This document shows positions 45,886 through 55,178 of a DNA stretch of 64,000 bases, one piece after another. The DNA lies in the NCBI RefSeq assembly GCF_003711105.1, contig NZ_CP023865.1:904001-968000 (forward strand), read 5' to 3'. The notes beneath the pieces were generated by a model. The model saw nothing but the letters and a program-made list of their open reading frames with translations. It was not told where the DNA came from and searched no databases. Every line of letters starts with the position of its first letter. The stretch's first letter is position 1. Source of the DNA: Actinoplanes teichomyceticus ATCC 31121 (lineage in GTDB: Bacteria > Actinomycetota > Actinomycetes > Mycobacteriales > Micromonosporaceae). The translations under genes were made by a program, and so were the position numbers.

Positions 45886-47022
45886 TCAGTCCCGGTCGCC
45901 GGCCGGGGCCGCCCCGGCGGGCTGTGCGGCCTCCGGAGCGGGCGCCGGCGCCGACTCGCCCGTGGGCGCGGTCTCGCTGATGCGCGCGGTCTCGGCGGCA
46001 GGCGCGGTCCTGCTGGTAGGTGTGGTCCCGGCAGCGGTCCCGGTCTCGCCGGTGCGCGTCGGCTCCTCGCCGGTGCGCATCGCCTCCTCGTCGGTGGCCG
46101 CCTGCTCCTGCGGGTCGTCGGCGGGCGACAGGGTCCGGCCGACCGCGATGATCGCCGAGATCGCCCCGAGGAAGAGCACGATCATCGAGCCGTTCAGCCG
46201 GGAGGTGCTCAGCATCTGCTGTACCGACTGTTCCAGCTCGCTGACCTTCCCGGCCAGCTGGAGCACCTGCGCGCCGGCGGTGCGGGTGAGGATCTCGGCG
46301 AGCACCAGCAGCGCGCCGGGGCCGGCGCCGGCCAGCGCGTAGAACGGCCAGCGCAGCTCGAGGTCGCCGGCGCGGCGCCGGGCGCGACGCAGCACCGCGT
46401 ACGACATCAGTCCGGCCGTCAGGCCGCCGAGCGCCGACTGCCCGAAGGCGAACCAGCGCGACACCCGGGCCATCTCCGCGGTGCTCCCGGCGCCGAAGGC
46501 GTCGAGCACCGGGTTCTGCAGGTACTTGTTGACCAGGAAGCCGAGCACGAAGACCGCGACGGAGGCGGACCCGGCGCCGGCGATCACCGGCGGAACGCGG
46601 AAGCCGGCCAGCGCCCCGCCGATGGTGGCGGCCGCGGCCACCGTGCCGCCGACCGCCGCGTAGATCGTGCCCTCGGTGTTGATCGAGATGATCGGCAGCG
46701 CGCACAGGACGCCGACCAGCAGGCCGGCGCCGGTGGCGACGGCGAACCGGGTGGTGGCGCCGAGCGGCCGGCGCCGGGCGATCAGGGTGAGCGCCAGCAG
46801 CGCCACCGCCGCGCCGCAGACCATGGCGGCCGAGACCGCGCCGGGCAGCGCGTACGCCGTCGAGGTGACCTCCATCGCGGCATCCGCCCGCGAGGTGATG
46901 CTGGCCCGGGCCGACTGGAGCATCGCGGCGGTCCAGCCGAGCGCGGCGACCGCCAGCAGGATCGCGGTGAGCCGCGAGACCTCGCGGGTCTCCGGGGCGG
47001 TCTGGGGCTCGGGGACGCTCAT
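45886..47022 (-). CDS. Multi-pass membrane protein of unknown function
   Basis: A 378-residue protein with about seven hydrophobic segments between residues 17 and 320 (for example LTAILLAVAALGWTAAMLQ, AAMVCGAAVALLALTLIA, LNGSMIVLFLGAISAIIAVG), a short heptad-like stretch (QLAGKVSELEQSVQQML), and a Thr/Ala/Glu-rich tail of 60 residues. No transporter or enzyme signature is recognised. A TACCCT box 7 bases before ATG 47022 fits a leaderless start. Its 3' end faces the DUF6912 gene with 6 bases between the stops. Confidence 0.75.
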   Translation of the reverse strand: MSVPEPQTAPETREVSRLTAILLAVAALGWTAAMLQSARASITSRADAAMEVTSTAYALPGAVSAAMVCGAAVALLALTLIARRRPLGATTRFAVATGAGLLVGVLCALPIISINTEGTIYAAVGGTVAAAATIGGALAGFRVPPVIAGAGSASVAVFVLGFLVNKYLQNPVLDAFGAGSTAEMARVSRWFAFGQSALGGLTAGLMSYAVLRRARRRAGDLELRWPFYALAGAGPGALLVLAEILTRTAGAQVLQLAGKVSELEQSVQQMLSTSRLNGSMIVLFLGAISAIIAVGRTLSPADDPQEQAATDEEAMRTGEEPTRTGETGTAAGTTPTSRTAPAAETARISETAPTGESAPAPAPEAAQPAGAAPAGDRD

Positions 47023-47029
47023 GGGGGCC

Positions 47030-47035
47030 AGGGTA
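47030..47035 (-). promoter_or_regulatory. -10 box of leaderless promoter for the membrane protein gene
   Basis: TACCCT, 7 bases before ATG 47022 on the minus strand. Confidence 0.5.
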
Positions 47036-47167
47036 ACCGGCGAACCTGCGGGCACCTGACCGGCCGTCGGACAAGTGCGAGGATGGACGGACATCGCCCC
47101 GGCGACCCCGGGGGCGGCCCCTCCGTCACATCTCACTCACGAGGTCGAGCAGGTCGAGGAGCAGAAC

Positions 47168-48796
47168 ATGGACGCTCGGTTCACCGTGCCCACCCCCCGC
47201 AACGAGCCGGTCCGCGGCTACGCGCCGGGCAGTCCGGAACGAGCCTCGCTGGCGCGGCGGATCGCCGCCCTGCGCGGCGAGCGACCGGAACTGACCATGA
47301 CCATCGGCGGCCGGCAGCGGATGGCCGACGGCCCGGCGATCGAGGTGGTGCAGCCGCACCGCCGGCACGAGGTGCTCGGGGTGACCGGCAACGCGTCCCG
47401 CGCCGACGCCGCGGCCGCGGTGCAGGCGGCCAAGGAGGCCGCGCCGGACTGGCGGGCGCTGCCGTTCAGCGAGCGGGCGGCGATCTTCCTGCGCGCCGCC
47501 GAGCTGCTCGCGGGCGGCTGGCGGGACACCCTGAACGCGGCCACCGTCCTGGGGCAGTCCAAGTCCTGCTACCAGGCGGAGATCGACTCGGCCTGCGAGC
47601 TGATCGACTTCCTGCGGTTCAACGTGCACTTCGGCGAGCGGCTGCTGGCCGAGCAGCCGGAGTCGGCGCCCGGGGTGTGGAACCGGTTCGACCACCGCCC
47701 GCTGGAGGGCTTCGTCTACGCGATCACCCCGTTCAACTTCACCGCGATCGCCGGGAACCTGCCGTCCGCGCCGGCCCTGATGGGCAACACCGTGGTCTGG
47801 AAGCCGGCGCCGACACAGCAGTTCGCGGCGCACTTCACGATGCGGCTGTTCGAGGCGGCCGGGCTGCCGCCCGGTGTGATCAACATGGTGACCGGCGACG
47901 GGCTGGCGGTGTCCGAGGTGGCGCTGACCGATCCGGATCTGGCCGGCGTGCACTTCACCGGCTCCACCGCGACGTTCCGGAAACTGTGGCGCACGGTGGG
48001 GGAGCACATCGAGCGCTACCGCACCTATCCGCGGCTGGTCGGCGAGACCGGCGGCAAGGACTTCGTGTTCGCGCACGCCAGCGCCGACCCGGACGCGCTG
48101 TTCGCCGCGCTGATCCGGGGCGCGTACGAGTACCAGGGCCAGAAGTGCTCCGCCGCGTCCCGCGCCTACGTGCCGCGGAGCCTGTGGGAGGGCGGCCTGC
48201 GCGACCGGCTCGCCGCGGCGGTCGCCGCCATCCGGTACGGGGACGTCACCGACCTGTCCGTCTTCGGCGGCGCGGTGATCGACGACCGCTCGTTCGCCCG
48301 GCTGGCCGGGGCCCTGGACCGGATCAAGAACAGCGCCGCCTGCACCGTGCTGGCCGGTGGCACGGCCGACGACTCCGAGGGCTGGTTCGTCGCCCCGACA
48401 CTGGTGGAGTGCACCGATCCGACGCACGAGGTGTTCACCACCGAGTTCTTCGGCCCGATCCTGGCCGTGCACGTCTACCCGGACGACGACCTGCGGGCCA
48501 CCGTGGAGCAGGCCGACGCCGCCGCGCCGTACGCCCTGACCGGTTCGATCTTCGCCACCGACCGTTCCGTCGTGGACTGGGCGCAGAACGCGCTCCGGTT
48601 CACCGCGGGCAACTTCTACATCAACGACAAGCCGACCGGGGCGGTCGTGGGGCAGCAGCCGTTCGGCGGCGCGCGGGGCAGCGGGACCAACGACAAGGCG
48701 GGTTCGATCCTGAACCTGCAGCGGTGGGTCTCGCCGCGCACGATCAAGGAGACGTTCGACCCGCCGGTTACGTGGGAGTACCCCCACATGGGTTGA
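47168..48796 (+). CDS. pruA: L-glutamate gamma-semialdehyde (1-pyrroline-5-carboxylate) dehydrogenase
   Basis: A 542-residue aldehyde dehydrogenase of the P5C group, which oxidises glutamate semialdehyde to glutamate in proline degradation. Diagnostic segments: EGFVYAITPFNFTAIAGNLPSAPALMGNTVVWKP, HFTGSTATFRKLW, LVGETGGKDFVFAH with the catalytic Glu region, YEYQGQKCSAASRAYVP with the catalytic Cys, and EFFGPILAVHVYPD. It is a stand-alone enzyme; no proline dehydrogenase gene is next to it. ATG 47168 follows GAGGAG by a few bases. Confidence 0.94.
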   Translation: MDARFTVPTPRNEPVRGYAPGSPERASLARRIAALRGERPELTMTIGGRQRMADGPAIEVVQPHRRHEVLGVTGNASRADAAAAVQAAKEAAPDWRALPFSERAAIFLRAAELLAGGWRDTLNAATVLGQSKSCYQAEIDSACELIDFLRFNVHFGERLLAEQPESAPGVWNRFDHRPLEGFVYAITPFNFTAIAGNLPSAPALMGNTVVWKPAPTQQFAAHFTMRLFEAAGLPPGVINMVTGDGLAVSEVALTDPDLAGVHFTGSTATFRKLWRTVGEHIERYRTYPRLVGETGGKDFVFAHASADPDALFAALIRGAYEYQGQKCSAASRAYVPRSLWEGGLRDRLAAAVAAIRYGDVTDLSVFGGAVIDDRSFARLAGALDRIKNSAACTVLAGGTADDSEGWFVAPTLVECTDPTHEVFTTEFFGPILAVHVYPDDDLRATVEQADAAAPYALTGSIFATDRSVVDWAQNALRFTAGNFYINDKPTGAVVGQQPFGGARGSGTNDKAGSILNLQRWVSPRTIKETFDPPVTWEYPHMG

Positions 48797-48936
48797 TTGT
48801 CCGAATGCACACGGCGACTCGCGGGGATCTGGGCGTTTCCTGCCCTGGACTGCCCGTCTGACCGGTTAACTGCTCCATTTTACCTGGTCAACCGGCTGTC
48901 GGGCGGCGAAACGCCCGGTCCGGGGGTTCGGTGTCG

Positions 48937-48957
48937 GACTGTCTGTGCGGGACAGTC
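48937..48957. promoter_or_regulatory. Inverted repeat upstream of the PadR gene
   Basis: GACTGTC at 48937-48943 and GACAGTC at 48951-48957 with a 7-base centre, about 75 bases before the PadR start. It is a possible operator, but it does not match the usual PadR ATGT-N8-ACAT pattern. Confidence 0.35.
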
Positions 48958-49032
48958 GTTTGTGGAGGCGCAAACTGGACGGATCGTGCGAAATCCTGGA
49001 CGCCGGAGCGACAAAGTGGCAGCTTAGAAGGC

Positions 49033-49548
49033 ATGCCCGACTTCCAGATCAATCCCACGGCTGCCGCCTTGCTGGGCCTGCTTCACGAGGGGCCGATGAC
49101 CGGTGGACAGCTCATGGCGGCTGCCGAACGCCGCCTCGGGCCCTACTGGTCGATGACGCGGAGCCAGGTGTACCGCGAATTGCCCGTACTGGCCGAAATG
49201 GGGTATGTACGCCTCGGCAAGCCGGGCCCGCGCTCCAGCCAGCCCTATGCGATCACCGCCTCCGGCAAGCGCGCCTTCGGGCGCTGGCTCACCGAGACGC
49301 CCGGGCGGGACGCGCTGCGCAACCCGGTCGCGCTGCGGGTCGCCTTCGGCCAGCAGCACAACCCCGACCAGTTGCAGACCCTCTACACCAACGCCAACCA
49401 GTACCACTCGGAAGCCCTGGCGATGGCGAAGGAGCAGGCCAAGGAGGCCAAGAAGAACGACGATCCGTACGGCGCGGCCGCGCTGGAGTTCGCCGTCGCC
49501 TACCACAAGGCGGCGCTCAGCTGGCTGAAGACCGTTCCGTCCGAATGA
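49033..49548 (+). CDS. PadR family transcriptional regulator
   Basis: A 171-residue regulator. Residues about 8-85 form the PadR winged helix ([53 protein letters not shown]). Residues about 95-168 form the helical C-terminal domain (Vir_act_alpha_C type) with a Lys/Glu-rich helix. PadR proteins repress genes for phenolic stress or multidrug efflux, often a neighbour or themselves; no efflux gene lies here. ATG 49033 is the natural start, but only AGAAGG just before it could serve as a ribosome-binding site. Confidence 0.88.
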   Translation: MPDFQINPTAAALLGLLHEGPMTGGQLMAAAERRLGPYWSMTRSQVYRELPVLAEMGYVRLGKPGPRSSQPYAITASGKRAFGRWLTETPGRDALRNPVALRVAFGQQHNPDQLQTLYTNANQYHSEALAMAKEQAKEAKKNDDPYGAAALEFAVAYHKAALSWLKTVPSE

Positions 49549-49586
49549 GTTGAGGACGCCCCGGCCAGTGATCTGGCCGGGCGGCG

Positions 49587-49592
49587 TAGTCT
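49587..49592 (+). promoter_or_regulatory. -10 box of leaderless promoter for prfB
   Basis: TAGTCT, 8 bases before GTG 49601. Confidence 0.55.
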
Positions 49593-49600
49593 TGGGTGTC

Positions 49601-50713
49601 GTGACCGCTGCCGACTTCCCCGAACAACTCAAAGCGCTCGACGCCACCCTCCGCAACATCGAGAACGTCCTGGACGTCGACAAGCTGCGACGCGACAAGG
49701 CGGAGCTCGAGGAGCAGGCCTCCGCCCCCGACCTCTGGGACGACCAGGCTCGGGCGCAGGAGGTCAACAGCCGTCTGTCGTACGTCTCCGGCGAGATCTC
49801 CAAGCTGGAGCGCCTGCGCACCCGGCTCGACGACGCCGGCCTGCTGCTGGAGATGGCTGAGGACGAGGGCGACGCGTCGTCGATCGCCGAGGTCGGTGAC
49901 GAGATCACCGCGCTGACCAAGGCCATCGAGGAGATGGAGGTCCGCACCCTGCTCTCCGGGGAGTACGACTCCCGCGAGGCCCTGGTGGCGATCCGGGCCG
50001 GCGCCGGCGGTGTGGACGCGGCCGACTTCGCCGAGATGCTGATGCGGATGTACCTGCGCTGGGCGGAACGCCACGGCTACCCGACCGAGGTCTACGACAC
50101 GTCGTACGCGGAGGAGGCCGGCCTCAAGTCCGCCACCTTCACCGTCAAGGTGCCGTACGCCTACGGCACGCTGAGCGTCGAGTCGGGCACGCACCGGCTG
50201 GTCCGGATCAGCCCGTTCGACAACCAGGGCCGCCGGCAGACCAGCTTCGCCGGTGTCGAGGTGATGCCGGTGGTGGAGCAGACCGACCACATCGACATCC
50301 CGGAGAACGAGATCCGCGTGGACGTCTACCGCTCCTCCGGCCCGGGCGGGCAGAGCGTCAACACCACCGACTCGGCCGTGCGCCTCACGCACATCCCGAC
50401 CGGCATCGTCGTCACCTGTCAGAACGAGAAGTCCCAGCTGCAGAACAAGGCGTCCGCCATGCGGGTGCTGCAGGCCCGACTGCTGGAGCGCAAGCGCCAG
50501 GAGGAGGAGGCCAAGCTGGCCGGTCTGAAGCAGGACACCACCGGATCGTGGGGCGACCAGATGCGTTCGTACGTCCTGCACCCGTACCAGATGGTGAAGG
50601 ATCTGCGCACCGAGTTCGAGACCGGTAACCCGACGTCGGTCTTCGACGGCGACCTGGACGGATTCATCGAGGCGGGCATCCGCTGGCGCAAGCAGAATCA
50701 GGTCGCGGCCTAG
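49601..50713 (+). CDS. prfB: Peptide chain release factor 2
   Basis: A 370-residue RF2 that ends translation at UAA and UGA. The N-terminal coiled coil is followed by [23 protein letters not shown], the tripeptide region [14 protein letters not shown] (SPF selects UGA/UAA), and the GGQ motif at residues 249-251 in [10 protein letters not shown]. The frame is uninterrupted, so the programmed +1 frameshift of enterobacterial prfB is absent. GTG 49601 is set by the -10 box. prfB just before ftsE-ftsX and smpB is a conserved actinobacterial order. Confidence 0.96.
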   Translation: MTAADFPEQLKALDATLRNIENVLDVDKLRRDKAELEEQASAPDLWDDQARAQEVNSRLSYVSGEISKLERLRTRLDDAGLLLEMAEDEGDASSIAEVGDEITALTKAIEEMEVRTLLSGEYDSREALVAIRAGAGGVDAADFAEMLMRMYLRWAERHGYPTEVYDTSYAEEAGLKSATFTVKVPYAYGTLSVESGTHRLVRISPFDNQGRRQTSFAGVEVMPVVEQTDHIDIPENEIRVDVYRSSGPGGQSVNTTDSAVRLTHIPTGIVVTCQNEKSQLQNKASAMRVLQARLLERKRQEEEAKLAGLKQDTTGSWGDQMRSYVLHPYQMVKDLRTEFETGNPTSVFDGDLDGFIEAGIRWRKQNQVAA

Positions 50714-50731
50714 CAAGATTCATCACGGTGA

Positions 50732-50778
50732 GCGACCCCGCCTGAGCGCTCGGTCAGGCCGGGGTCGCGCCGTTTTTG
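50732..50778 (+). terminator. Rho-independent terminator after prfB
   Basis: GCGACCCC pairs with GGGGTCGC and an inner GCCTGA/TCAGGC stem extends it; the hairpin is followed by a T5 tract. Confidence 0.85.
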
Positions 50779-50818
50779 TTGTTGCCGCAGGTGGCGAAGA
50801 TTCCCGACCCCGGCAGGC

Positions 50819-50846
50819 TTGGCGATTTCGTTACACCGCGTAGACT
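50819..50846 (+). promoter_or_regulatory. Promoter of ftsE
   Basis: TTGGCG and TAGACT are 16 bases apart; the -10 box ends 8 bases before GTG 50855, so ftsE is probably leaderless. Confidence 0.6.
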
Positions 50847-50854
50847 CCAGTCCC

Positions 50855-51535
50855 GTGATTCAGCTCGAGAACGTGACGAAGACGTATCCGAAGGCGTCTC
50901 GGCCGTCGTTGGACAATGTCAGCGTCGGGATCGAGAAGGGTGAGTTCGTCTTCTTCATCGGCCCCTCCGGTTCCGGCAAGTCGACGATCATCAAGCTGCT
51001 GTTGAAAGAGGTCTCGCCGACCCGCGGCAAGGTGGTGGTGAACGCCAAGGACGTCACCTCGCTGCGCTCCTGGAAGATCCCGCACTTCCGCCGTTCGATC
51101 GGCTGCGTCTTCCAGGACTTCCGGCTGCTGCCCAACCGCACCGCGTACGAGAACGTCGCGTTCGCGCTGGAGGTGATCGGCAAGACCAAGGCGGTCGCCC
51201 GTCGCGTCGTTCCCGAGGTCCTCGAGCTGGTCGGCCTCGGTGGCAAGGAGCACCGGTACCCGCACGAGCTGTCCGGTGGTGAGCAGCAGCGTGTCGCGGT
51301 GGCCCGGGCGTTCGTGAACCGTCCGCTGATCCTGCTCGCCGACGAGCCCACCGGTAACCTCGACCCGGACACCTCGATCGAGATCATGCGGCTCCTGGAC
51401 CGGATCAACCGGACCGGCACGACCGTCGTGATGGTCACGCACGACTCCAACATCGTCAACCAGATGCGCCGCCGGGTCATCGAGATCGAGAGCGGACGGA
51501 TCGTCCGTGACCAGGCCCGCGGTGTCTACGGCTGA
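50855..51535 (+). CDS. ftsE: Cell division ATP-binding protein FtsE
   Basis: A 226-residue ABC ATPase that pairs with FtsX at the division septum. Walker [10 protein letters not shown], the Q-loop VFQDFRLL, the signature [14 protein letters not shown], Walker [13 protein letters not shown] and the H-loop MVTHD are all present. FtsEX does not transport a solute; it transmits ATP hydrolysis to a periplasmic or extracellular peptidoglycan hydrolase. GTG 50855 follows the -10 box by 8 bases. Confidence 0.96.
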   Translation: MIQLENVTKTYPKASRPSLDNVSVGIEKGEFVFFIGPSGSGKSTIIKLLLKEVSPTRGKVVVNAKDVTSLRSWKIPHFRRSIGCVFQDFRLLPNRTAYENVAFALEVIGKTKAVARRVVPEVLELVGLGGKEHRYPHELSGGEQQRVAVARAFVNRPLILLADEPTGNLDPDTSIEIMRLLDRINRTGTTVVMVTHDSNIVNQMRRRVIEIESGRIVRDQARGVYG

Positions 51536-51601
51536 GACCGGCTCCGCCCTCATGTTCAACGCTGAAGCAGCAACACGCGGAGTCCCGGAAGGATCCCCCC
51601 G

Positions 51602-52477
51602 ATGCGCGTGAAGTACGTCCTCAACGAGGTCCTGGTGGGCCTGTGGCGAAACGTCACGATGACGGTCGCCATGATCATCACCATGTCCGTCTCGTTGACC
51701 ATGCTGGGCGCCAGCGTGCTGATGTACCTGCAGGTCGACCGGATGAAGGACTTCTACTACGGCGAGATCGAGGTTTCGATCTTCCTGGCCGACAACGTGA
51801 CCGACGGTCAGCGTCAGGCGATCAAGGCCAAGATCGACGGGAGTCCGCTGGTCAAGGAGAGCGCCTACGAGACCAAGGAGAAGGCGCTGGAGCGCTTCAA
51901 GGTGCTCTACGCCGACTCGCCCGACTTCGTGGCCGCGGTGAACGTCAGCAGCCTGCCCGAGTCGTACCGGGTGAAGCTGAAGAACCCCGAGGACTACGAG
52001 CAGTTCGCCAAGCAGGTCGAGGGCGAGCCGGGGATCCAGCGCATCATCGACCAGCGCGAGTTGTTGCAGAAGGTCTTCAACATCTTCAACTCGGTCCAGC
52101 TGATGTCCCTGGTGGTCGCGGCGGTGATGGCCTTTGCCGCGTTGCTGCTGGTGGGTAACACCATCCAGGTCGCCGCGTACAGCAAGCGCCGAGAAGTCGC
52201 GGTCATGAAACTCGTCGGCGCCTCGAACTGGTTCATCCAGGCGCCGTTCGTCCTGGAGGCGGTGGTCGCCGGCCTGTTCGGCGCGATCCTGGGCTTCGTC
52301 GCGCTGTTCATCGGCAAGATCGTCCTACTGGACAACAAGCTGCAGGCCCTGACCGCGATCCTGACACCCGTGCCGAGTGGCAACGTCTGGTTGATGTTGC
52401 CCCTGCTGGCCGGTGTGGGCGCGTTGGTCAGCGCGGTGACCGCCTGGGTCACCCTGCGGTTCTACCTCAAGGTCTGA
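51602..52477 (+). CDS. ftsX: Cell division membrane protein FtsX
   Basis: A 291-residue protein with four transmembrane segments: one near residues 20-42, then three between about 165 and 288. The extracellular loop of about 110 residues (VSIFLADNVTDGQRQAIKAKIDG and following) is the part that contacts a wall hydrolase. It is 66 bases after ftsE, with GGAAGGAT before ATG 51602. The gene after the next terminator encodes an M23 peptidase with a coiled coil, the likely client. Confidence 0.95.
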   Translation: MRVKYVLNEVLVGLWRNVTMTVAMIITMSVSLTMLGASVLMYLQVDRMKDFYYGEIEVSIFLADNVTDGQRQAIKAKIDGSPLVKESAYETKEKALERFKVLYADSPDFVAAVNVSSLPESYRVKLKNPEDYEQFAKQVEGEPGIQRIIDQRELLQKVFNIFNSVQLMSLVVAAVMAFAALLLVGNTIQVAAYSKRREVAVMKLVGASNWFIQAPFVLEAVVAGLFGAILGFVALFIGKIVLLDNKLQALTAILTPVPSGNVWLMLPLLAGVGALVSAVTAWVTLRFYLKV

Positions 52478-52500
52478 CCCGTACCGGGACCTTTGCCGAC

Positions 52501-52532
52501 GAAGGCCGCGACCCTGCCGGGTCGCGGCCTTC
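52501..52532 (+). terminator. Hairpin terminator after ftsX
   Basis: A 14-base perfect stem (GAAGGCCGCGACCC and its complement) with a TGCC loop. No U-tract. Confidence 0.75.
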
Positions 52533-52576
52533 GCGGCCTTCGGGCGGTTTACGCTTTTGCGAGCGATTAGTCAGAG

Positions 52577-52582
52577 TACGGT
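52577..52582 (+). promoter_or_regulatory. -10 box of leaderless promoter for the M23 peptidase gene
   Basis: TACGGT, 8 bases before GTG 52591. Confidence 0.55.
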
Positions 52583-52590
52583 GACTCCCC

Positions 52591-53835
52591 GTGAGGTACC
52601 GCCGACCGAACCCGCTGCTGGCCGCCTGTCTCTGCCTGCTCAGCGCCGCCGGCCTGGTCATCGCCGCGCCGGCGCCCGCGCCGGCCGACCGGGGCGACGC
52701 CGCGCGGGCCGCCGAGGCGGTACGCCGGGCCGAGTCGCTGCTGGAGAACGCCGGCGCCACCGCCCGGGCCGCCGCCCGCCGCCTCGCCCTCGCCTCGTCC
52801 GCCCTTCCCACCGCGCAGCACCGGGTGGCCACCGCCCGCGGCGTCGTCATCGCCACCCGGGTGCAGGCCAACACCGCGCGCCAGCGCGCCGAGACCGCCC
52901 GGCAGCACCATCGGAAGATCGCCGCGGACTGGACGGCCGCGGAGGAGCGGGTGGCCGGCGCGCGGGCCCGGGTCGAGCAGATCGCCCGCAGCAGCTACAT
53001 GGGCGGCTCGGTGGTCCGGTTCAACCTGCTGGTGTCGGTGACCGGCCCGGTCGACCTGATGGACCGGATGAGCCTGGTCGACGCGATGGTGCGCCAGGAG
53101 AGCGAGGACGTACGCCGGCTGGTCGGCGCCCGCCGGCAGGCCCGGATCGCGCAGGACCGGGCCGGCGCGGCGCAACGCTCCGCCGAGGCGGCCGAGGCCG
53201 AGGCCGCCGCCCGGCTCCGCGACGCCCAGGCCGCCCAGGCCGCGGCGATCCGCGCCGAACGCGACGTCTACCAGCTGGTGCTGGCCAGGCGCGCGGCGCT
53301 GAGCGCGGCGAACGCGCAGCGGGCCACGGTGCTCGCCCAGTACCGGGCGGCGCTGGCCGCGGAACGCAAGATCCGGGCCAGTATGCGCGGCTGGGAGAGC
53401 CGGTCGGGATACACCGGGCCGTACCGCGGCCGGCTGCTGATGCCGGTACGCGGCTGGAAGAGCAGCGACTACGGCAACCGGTACGACCCGTACTACCGGG
53501 TCTGGCAGCTGCACGCCGGCACCGACTTCGCCGCCGGTTCGGGCACCCCGATCCGGGCCGCCGCCGCCGGACGGGTGATCCAGGCCGGGTGGCGCGGCGG
53601 ATACGGCAATTACACGTGCGTCAGCCACGGCCGGGTCGCCGGGACCGGATTCTCCACCTGTTACGGCCACCAGTCCCGGATCCACGTCCACGTCGGCGAG
53701 TACGTACGGCAGGGGCAGGTCATCGGTTCGGTCGGCAACACCGGCGCGTCCACCGGGGCGCACCTGCACTTCGAGACCCGATTCGGCGGCGCGCCCCGCA
53801 ATCCGCTCGATTACCTGCCTCCCTGCCTCTGCTGA
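52591..53835 (+). CDS. Secreted M23 (LytM) peptidoglycan endopeptidase with N-terminal coiled coil
   Basis: A 414-residue protein. Signal peptide at residues 1-30 ([22 protein letters not shown]). A long Ala/Arg/Glu-rich coiled coil fills about residues 35-265. The C-terminal M23 domain has the zinc ligands H308 and D312 (LHAGTDFA) and the HLH motif at 391-393, so it should be active. The layout is that of EnvC and other FtsEX-controlled hydrolases, and it directly follows ftsEX. I infer that FtsEX activates it at the septum; mycobacterial FtsEX uses the unrelated NlpC/P60 enzyme RipC. Confidence 0.92.
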   Translation: MRYRRPNPLLAACLCLLSAAGLVIAAPAPAPADRGDAARAAEAVRRAESLLENAGATARAAARRLALASSALPTAQHRVATARGVVIATRVQANTARQRAETARQHHRKIAADWTAAEERVAGARARVEQIARSSYMGGSVVRFNLLVSVTGPVDLMDRMSLVDAMVRQESEDVRRLVGARRQARIAQDRAGAAQRSAEAAEAEAAARLRDAQAAQAAAIRAERDVYQLVLARRAALSAANAQRATVLAQYRAALAAERKIRASMRGWESRSGYTGPYRGRLLMPVRGWKSSDYGNRYDPYYRVWQLHAGTDFAAGSGTPIRAAAAGRVIQAGWRGGYGNYTCVSHGRVAGTGFSTCYGHQSRIHVHVGEYVRQGQVIGSVGNTGASTGAHLHFETRFGGAPRNPLDYLPPCLC

Positions 53836-53887
53836 CGGCCGCGATAGGATTGATCGGTTCGGTTCCCTCGTCGAAGGAGTCCGCGGT

Positions 53888-54364
53888 ATGCCACGCGAAC
53901 AGGGGCGCAAGCTCGTCGCCTCCAACCGCAAGGCGCACCACGACTACGCGATCCTGGACACCTACGAGGCGGGCATGGTGCTCACCGGCACCGAGGTGAA
54001 GTCCCTGCGCGCCGGGCGCGCCTCGCTGGTCGACGCGTTCGGCCACGAGAGCAACGGCGAGATCTTCCTGCACGGGATGCACATCCCGGAGTACACCCAG
54101 GGCACCTGGACCAACCACGAGCCCCGGCGGGTCCGCAAGCTGCTGCTCAAGCGCGACGAGATCCACAAGATGATGGGCAAGCTGCGCGACGACGGCGTCA
54201 CGCTCATCCCGCTCGCGGTCTACTTCCAGAACGGGTACGCGAAGGTCGAGCTCGGCGTCGCCAAGGGCAAGAAGAGTTACGACAAGCGCCAGGACATGGC
54301 GGAACGGGACGCCAAGCGCGAGATCAACCGCGCCCTGGGCCGCCGTGCCAAGGGCATGGCCTGA
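53888..54364 (+). CDS. smpB: tmRNA-binding protein SmpB
   Basis: A 158-residue SmpB. It carries tmRNA into the ribosomal A site to rescue stalled ribosomes. The beta-barrel residues are typical: [62 protein letters not shown], and the basic C-terminal tail [35 protein letters not shown] lies about 9 bases before ATG 53888. ssrA lies about 0.8 kb downstream. Confidence 0.97.
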   Translation: MPREQGRKLVASNRKAHHDYAILDTYEAGMVLTGTEVKSLRAGRASLVDAFGHESNGEIFLHGMHIPEYTQGTWTNHEPRRVRKLLLKRDEIHKMMGKLRDDGVTLIPLAVYFQNGYAKVELGVAKGKKSYDKRQDMAERDAKREINRALGRRAKGMA

Positions 54365-54435
54365 CGGGGTATCCTGCCCCGCCAGCTTGTTGATCACTTC
54401 GTTCTTGCTCGACTCTTCCACGAGGAGACCGGCTG

Positions 54436-55152
54436 TTGTCCAAGCACAGAGACCGCCAGTTCTTCATCGCCCGATCGGTGTTCGGGCTGATCGGGGCCGT
54501 CCTGGTCGGCCTGGTCGGGTGGATCGCGGTGCGGGCCGGTGGTCCGGCCTCCGCCGACGACACGCCGGTGATCGTGCAGCCCTCGGCGGACCTGCGGGCG
54601 GTCGAGTCGACGGTGGCCCCGCTGCTCACCGCGTCGGCCGTCGCGGCCGGCTCGCCCGTGCCCTCCGCGTCGCCGTCGGCCCCGGTGTCGTCGTCCGCCT
54701 CGCCGTCGGCCTCCGCGTCGACGTCGGCCTCGGTCTCGCCCACGCCGTCGAGGAGCTCGGCGTCGCCGACCCCGTCCACGACGTCGAAGAGCGCCACGCC
54801 GTCCCCGAGCCGGACCAGCCCCGCGCCGACCGCCTCGAACGACCTGAGCGCGACCTACGCCACCACCGCCTCGTGGGGCGACGGCTTCATCGCGACGGTG
54901 AAGGTGGTCAACAACGGCTCACAGGCGCACGACTTCACGGTGACCGTGAGCTATCCGTCCGGCGTCGGCCTGAACCTCCGCGGCGCCTGGAACGGCTCCG
55001 CGAGCGCCAGCGGCAACACCGTCACCATCCGCGGAAACTCGCTGGCCGCGGGCCAGAGCGTGACCGTAGGATTCCAGGCCGGCAAAGCCACCCGGGAGCG
55101 GATCCGGGCGACCGGGTGTGCGGTCACTGGCGGAACCTGCCGGGTGAGCTAA
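54436..55152 (+). CDS. Secreted protein with Ser/Thr/Pro-rich stalk and CBM2-like C-terminal domain
   Basis: A 238-residue protein that starts at TTG 54436 (GAGGAG about 9 bases upstream). Residues about 10-32 form one membrane segment or uncleaved signal (ARSVFGLIGAVLVGLVGWIAV). Residues 75-135 are a Ser/Pro/Thr stalk. The last 105 residues resemble a CBM2 or CBM2-like fold (LSATYATTASWGDGFIATVKVVNNGSQAHDFTVTVSYPSGV, then WNGSASASGNTVTI) and end with two cysteines. Some of the surface aromatic residues used for cellulose binding are missing. It stands between smpB and ssrA. Confidence 0.8.
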   Translation: MSKHRDRQFFIARSVFGLIGAVLVGLVGWIAVRAGGPASADDTPVIVQPSADLRAVESTVAPLLTASAVAAGSPVPSASPSAPVSSSASPSASASTSASVSPTPSRSSASPTPSTTSKSATPSPSRTSPAPTASNDLSATYATTASWGDGFIATVKVVNNGSQAHDFTVTVSYPSGVGLNLRGAWNGSASASGNTVTIRGNSLAAGQSVTVGFQAGKATRERIRATGCAVTGGTCRVS

Positions 55153-55165
55153 GATTGTCAGGCTG

Positions 55166-55171
55166 TAAGAC
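55166..55171 (+). promoter_or_regulatory. -10 box of the ssrA promoter
   Basis: TAAGAC, 7 bases upstream of the mature tmRNA 5' end. The -35 region is poor. Confidence 0.4.
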
Positions 55172-55178
55172 ATGTCCA

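Noticed and set aside
48937..48957. Classical PadR operator
   Set aside because: The inverted repeat is real, but it is GACTGTC/GACAGTC, not ATGT-N8-ACAT, and lies about 75 bases from the start, so the link to PadR is weak.
49601..49700. Programmed frameshift in prfB
   Set aside because: The reading frame is continuous from GTG 49601 and no in-frame early TGA is present.
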